Below are positions 36,361 through 37,532 of a DNA stretch of 37,532 bases, in pieces. Under the pieces are notes generated by a model. That model ran no database searches and had not been told where the DNA came from. It saw nothing but the letters and a program-made list of their open reading frames with translations. Made by a program: the position numbers and the translations under genes. The stretch lies in assembly GCF_902806695.1 (NCBI RefSeq), contig NZ_CADCXN010000068.1:1-37532 (forward strand), given 5' to 3'. Every line of letters begins with the position of its first letter. The stretch's first letter is position 1. The stretch is from Candidatus Methylobacter favarea (GTDB lineage: Bacteria > Pseudomonadota > Gammaproteobacteria > Methylococcales > Methylomonadaceae).

Positions 36361-37270
36361 TGTCGTGCCTAATAAAGGCATCAGGATGACGCAGATGGTC
36401 GGTATAATCGGCTTAAGCTAGCAGACGGTACGCCTTGTCATTAACCTCTGTTTGCCGGCTGAGAGATGTGCTACGTCCAGTTAACCGAGGCCGGAAAAAA
36501 AAGGAGAAGGCCGTTACTCAATGCTGAGTAAAACAGGTGATCCAGCGAGTCTCCTTAATAAACCCCACGAGCAGATGAAGGGTAAATTTCAATCTGTGGA
36601 GATCCGCCGCTGTGGTGCTCTGGATTGCCTAAAGCGGCGGCCTCAAGCTACCGATTTTAAGAAAGGGGGTAAATAATCTCAAGCGCTGGCGGGTCTTGCG
36701 CTAAAATCCGATCAAAAAGGCCTATGAGCAATGGCCCGATGTGGCTCAGGCGTAACATAATGGACACTATACCGCCATTCAGTCAAATACCAAAGCTCAA
36801 CGAGGCAAGAGTCAGTGGGGCAATAAAGCGCACACTTACCAACACCGATATTCGAGGCAGGAGCTAAGCGTCCGCTGGCCATTGGGAAATGCTGACCTTT
36901 ATTGGGCTTAAGTGCCCACGGGGTCATTGCCCCATCGTGCTTGAACAGGGCCATCCATGCATAGCGAAGCCTTCCAAGTCTATTTACGTTCTCAGCGGAG
37001 GGCCGGCCTTGAGACTGACGCCTATAATCAGGGGCGATAATTTGCCGGCTCATAAAGCGGCGCAAGTCCAAGCTATTAGTAAAGCGCAAGCGCAACGATG
37101 AATATCTTGCCTCGCTACCGTCCTCATGGCGTAAAGCTTTCTTGCGTCAAGCATCAGAAAGGCTTATAAAAATCTTTGGCCTATGGCAGCTCAATTATTA
37201 GAGCATTTTCATGCTGACACAAGTTCGAAGTTTTTCAAAAACTCAGGTCATATTTCCCGCTAAAAAATAG
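36361..37270 (+). pseudogene. Frameshifted IS630-family transposase
   Basis: Consecutive fragments in changing frames follow the order of an IS630-type transposase. They are a QTVRLVINL-like helix-turn-helix piece, VNFNLWRSAAVV, and KLPILRKG..LKRW with NPIKKAYEQWPDVAQA. Next come REARVSGAIKRTLTNTDIR-like and GHWEMLTFIGLKC pieces, then IVLEQ and the DNLPAHK motif of the DDE domain. Last is LASLPSSWRKAFLRQASER, ending in FFKNSG-like sequence and a stop at 37268-37270. Stops and shifts make it inactive. The left boundary is approximate, and no terminal repeats could be assigned. Confidence 0.65.
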
Positions 37271-37321
37271 GCCCTAATACGCCAGACGCCAAGGGATTTG
37301 CCTATGATTGTTTTCATTAGA

Positions 37322-37532
37322 GGTATTGCTAATTAACTATAGATAATCTCATTATTTCTTTTAGCCATCAGAAGCCTTACGGAATATTCCAACATCTTTT
37401 GGCATTTGCTGTAGCATTTTGACTTGCGGCGCAACCTGGCAAGGAAATGCCTGAACAAACTGTTGGAGCCCTCAACGGTGAAGGTTTCGGCCTTTGATTG
37501 CGTGTGTTGCCCTGCGGGGACAAAGCTCTCGT
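37322..37532 (-). mobile_element. IS1-family element end, running off the window
   Basis: The element appears to start at GGTATTGCT (37322-37330), which resembles an IS1-type terminal repeat. On the minus strand an open frame from the window edge to the TAA at 37333-37335 encodes the end of an IS1-type transposase. It includes KAETFTVEGSNSLFRHFLAR and CYSKCQKMLEYSVRLLM. The 65 visible residues have no interruption, so this element may be intact, unlike the other IS copies here. Confidence 0.7.

Noticed and set aside
1-37532. CRISPR array, tRNA or rRNA genes
   Set aside because: No regularly spaced short repeats and no cloverleaf or rRNA-like sequence were seen on reading through both strands.

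Overview
The window looks like chromosomal DNA of a gammaproteobacterium. The evidence is the gpmI-envC-ctpA block beside rhodanese-secB-gpsA, a BaeSR/Spy-type envelope stress locus, and a Wza/Wzb/Wzc capsule export set. A Methylococcales-like methanotroph is my best guess. That is inference from gene order and style only; no diagnostic gene is present.

Layout. (1) 1-840: the 3' end of a WYL-domain regulator gene that is broken. It is interrupted by an AT-rich insert of about 290 bp carrying a 94-codon ORF, and it also has an in-frame stop. A symmetric terminator follows. (2) 839-4976 (minus): housekeeping operon gpmI-envC-ctpA. (3) 5429-7411 (plus): membrane rhodanese, secB, gpsA. (4) 7518-10135 (plus): BaeS-like kinase, BaeR-like regulator and a Spy/CpxP-like periplasmic protein, then gmk on the minus strand. 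(5) About 10.8-13.67 kb: a decayed island with no intact gene. It holds fragments of a membrane protein (possibly carotenoid-biosynthesis-like), a nucleoside deaminase whose catalytic residues are replaced, and the C-terminus of a Tn3-family transposase. (6) 13678-17950 (plus): wzb, wza, wzc. (7) 18049-19648: two degenerate insertion sequences side by side, IS3-like and IS982-like, at the point where the two capsule transcription units converge. (8) 19692-36018 (minus): a Wzx/Wzy-type polysaccharide cluster. In transcription order it contains a WecA/MraY-type initiating transferase, glycosyltransferase (GT) copy 2, TupA-like ATP-grasp, CapA-family protein, Wzx flippase, GT copy 1, EpsG-like polymerase, polysaccharide deacetylase, a GT4 transferase, a broken methyltransferase, a PglA-like GT4 transferase, a LegC-like aminotransferase and a second initiating sugar transferase. 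(9) 36.4 kb to the end: a frameshifted IS630-type transposase and the end of an IS1-type element that runs off the window.

How the genes work together. Initiating transferase(s) would load the first sugar phosphate onto undecaprenyl phosphate. The GT4 enzymes and aminotransferase would build an amino-sugar-containing repeat unit, Wzx would flip it, the EpsG-like protein would polymerise it, and Wza/Wzc with the phosphatase Wzb would control chain length and export.

The most striking structure is a 1154-bp direct repeat, with no difference found by eye. It contains a whole glycosyltransferase gene twice (28242-29395 and 33182-34335) and brackets a cassette of Wzx, CapA-like and TupA-like genes. 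Recombination between the copies would delete or amplify the flippase module. The CapA and TupA families are both linked to peptide-type capsule or wall polymers (poly-gamma-glutamate, teichuronopeptide). Their pairing beside a flippase suggests an amino-acid-decorated glycan; this is a hypothesis only.
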